DNA from: Polaribacter sp.
Lineage (GTDB): Bacteria; Bacteroidota; Bacteroidia; Flavobacteriales; Flavobacteriaceae
Direction of reading: 5' to 3'
Assembly: GCA_003537695.1 (NCBI GenBank)
Contig: DPRC01000053.1
Location: 1-7,280 of the forward strand
Length of the DNA stretch: 7,280 nt
Each line of letters starts with the position of its first letter. Position 1 is the stretch's first letter. The notes beneath the pieces are model-generated. The model saw nothing but the letters and a program-made list of their open reading frames with translations. It was not told the origin of the DNA and did not search any database. Of this stretch, positions 6,384 to 7,280 are shown piece after piece. The translations under genes were made by a program, and so were the position numbers.

Positions 6384-7108
6384 TTTTCTGCGTTAAATTT
6401 TAATATTTCATTTAATCCTTCAAGGAGAAAATTTTGATTGGCAAATATGCTACTTTTAAATTGTTTTGACAAGAACTTTGTGTCCCCTCCTGTTAAAACT
6501 ACTGTTAAATCTAAATATTTTTGCTGATAGTCTTCTATAAAGCCTTTTATCTCTTTTTGAACCCCCGTTAAAACACCAGCAATAATACTCTCTTCAGTGG
6601 TCGTTCCTATAAAATTATGACTTTCAAAAATATCCAATAATGGTAAATTTGCAGTAAAAGTATGCAAAGATTGGTAGCGCATTTTTATTCCTGGAGAAAT
6701 TGCACCTCCTAAATATGCTGCTTCCTGAGTTACAAAATCATAGGTAATGCAAGTTCCGGCATCAATCACTAAGACATGCTGCTTAGGAAACTTTGCCACT
6801 GCGGCGGCCACAAGCGCAATTCGATCCACCCCAAGCGTCTTTGGAGTTTGGTATGTATTTTTAAAAGGTACCTTTGATGCCGAAGAAACCACCTGAAAAT
6901 TGAGGATCTTATTCAATTGTACCCACTTTATATTTGAAAGAGCTGCAACGTTTGATATAATTCCATTAAAAACATTATGTTCCGATGTGATTTTTTTTAT
7001 TTCTGAAATAATTTTTCCTCTGTCAAAAACGGTCAAAGAGATGCATTCATCTCCCTCAAAAACAGCAGCTTTAACGCGAGAATTGCCAATATCAATTGCT
7101 AGGTTCAT
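6380..7108 (-). CDS. coaX: Type III pantothenate kinase
   Basis: This cytoplasmic enzyme phosphorylates pantothenate with ATP, the first step of coenzyme A synthesis. The protein has 242 residues, full length for the family. It has the ASKHA-fold motifs in order: phosphate-1 loop DIGNSRVK (6-13), TLGVDRIAL (91-99) with Asp95 in the GxDR motif that supplies the catalytic base in this family, DAGTCITYD (116-124), GGAISPGI (134-141), IGTTTEESI (167-175) and LTGGD (205-209). No key residue is missing. Type III enzymes need a monovalent cation and are not feedback-inhibited by CoA (family knowledge). The ATG at 7108 is fixed by the motif starting six residues later. It is the first gene of the minus-strand set, divergent from tRNA-Phe, and its stop overlaps the next start by 4 bases. 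The metabolic role has no obvious link to the envelope genes behind it. A -7 motif lies only 4 bases upstream of the start. Confidence 0.96.
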   Translation of the reverse strand: MNLAIDIGNSRVKAAVFEGDECISLTVFDRGKIISEIKKITSEHNVFNGIISNVAALSNIKWVQLNKILNFQVVSSASKVPFKNTYQTPKTLGVDRIALVAAAVAKFPKQHVLVIDAGTCITYDFVTQEAAYLGGAISPGIKMRYQSLHTFTANLPLLDIFESHNFIGTTTEESIIAGVLTGVQKEIKGFIEDYQQKYLDLTVVLTGGDTKFLSKQFKSSIFANQNFLLEGLNEILKFNAEK

Positions 7109-7112
7109 ATGC

Positions 7113-7145
7113 CAAATTTAGCTAAAAAATAAAAAATAGCACAAT
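7113..7145 (-). promoter_or_regulatory. coaX: Candidate promoter of the coaX operon (near-leaderless)
   Basis: On the minus strand TAAATTTG (7120-7113) matches the -7 consensus TAnnTTTG exactly. ATTG (7145-7142) is a one-mismatch -33 box 21 bases upstream. Only GCAT separates the -7 box from the ATG at 7108, so transcription would start at or within a few bases of the start codon. A perfect 10-base palindrome TTTAGCTAAA (7117-7126) overlaps the -7 box and could be an operator or chance. A second, weaker -7 match, TACATCTG (7171-7164), would give a leader of about 50 bases instead. Confidence 0.45.
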
Positions 7146-7159
7146 TTTTGAAGTTTTCT

Positions 7160-7190
7160 TTAGCAGATGTAAAAAAACATTTTATATTTG
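7160..7190 (+). promoter_or_regulatory. Candidate promoter of tRNA-Phe
   Basis: TATATTTG at 7183-7190 is an exact match to the Bacteroidota -7 consensus. TTAG at 7160-7163 is an imperfect -33 box at the standard 19-base spacing. The -7 box ends 16 bases before the mature 5' end of the tRNA, leaving a short leader to be removed by RNase P. It diverges from the coaX promoter within a gap of about 100 bases. Confidence 0.65.
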
Positions 7191-7206
7191 CATCCGCTAA
7201 GGCAAT

Positions 7207-7279
7207 GGTACCTTAGCTCAGTTGGTAGAGCAAAGGACTGAAAATCCTTGTGTCCCTGGTTCGATTCCTGGAGGTACCA
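7207..7279 (+). tRNA. tRNA-Phe (GAA)
   Basis: A complete 73-base cloverleaf can be drawn. The acceptor stem is GGTACCT (7207-7213) with AGGTACC (7272-7278), and the discriminator is A7279. The D stem is GCTC/GAGC (7216-7219, 7228-7231). The anticodon stem is AAGGA/TCCTT (7233-7237, 7245-7249), with loop CTGAAAA placing anticodon GAA at 7240-7242. The variable loop has 5 bases and the T loop is TTCGATT. The T stem, CCTGG (7255-7259) against CCTGG (7267-7271), has a U-U mismatch at its middle pair (51-63). One further base, C7280, is visible before the window ends, so whether CCA is encoded cannot be decided. It is transcribed away from coaX. Confidence 0.96.
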
Positions 7280-7280
7280 C

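Overview
The window looks like part of a Flavobacteriaceae (Bacteroidota) chromosome. It is AT-rich. Shine-Dalgarno sites are not visible; A-rich leaders sit before the start codons instead. Upstream regions carry the Bacteroidota -7 promoter motif TAnnTTTG (or one mismatch from it). The protein families (flavobacterial-type LptC lipoprotein, PpiD-like foldase, FadL/PorV-like barrel with a '-LLAQ' signal peptide) also fit. I cannot name the genus.

Layout. Every protein gene is on the minus strand, so they read from right to left. At the right edge a plus-strand tRNA-Phe(GAA) diverges from a tightly packed six-gene set. That set is coaX (type III pantothenate kinase), an outer-membrane beta-barrel protein, a secreted TPR protein, lptC, a 66-residue two-helix membrane protein, and a CNNM/CorC-family membrane protein with CBS domains. 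Junctions run from a 4-base overlap to a 19-base gap, so this is very probably one transcriptional unit driven from the coaX/tRNA intergenic region. After a 120-base gap with its own promoter-like sequence comes a PpiD-like membrane-anchored peptidyl-prolyl isomerase, cut off by the left window edge after 515 codons. There is no gene-free stretch longer than about 120 bases and no sign of a mobile element, CRISPR array or phage.

How the genes fit together. Apart from coaX (first step of CoA synthesis), the genes point to the cell envelope: LPS transport (LptC), folding of exported proteins (PpiD-like), an outer-membrane barrel plus a periplasmic TPR partner of unknown function, and two inner-membrane proteins. 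Gene content is ordinary for the family. The unusual features are in the fine structure.

Most notable is a 19-bp stem closed by a C(UUCG)G tetraloop and flanked by A5/U5 tracts, embedded in the signal-peptide codons of lptC. That gene starts with TTG and lies 4 bases after the upstream stop codon. A three-copy 14-bp tandem repeat also spans the lptC stop codon and the leader of the next gene, and coaX may be transcribed as a nearly leaderless mRNA.
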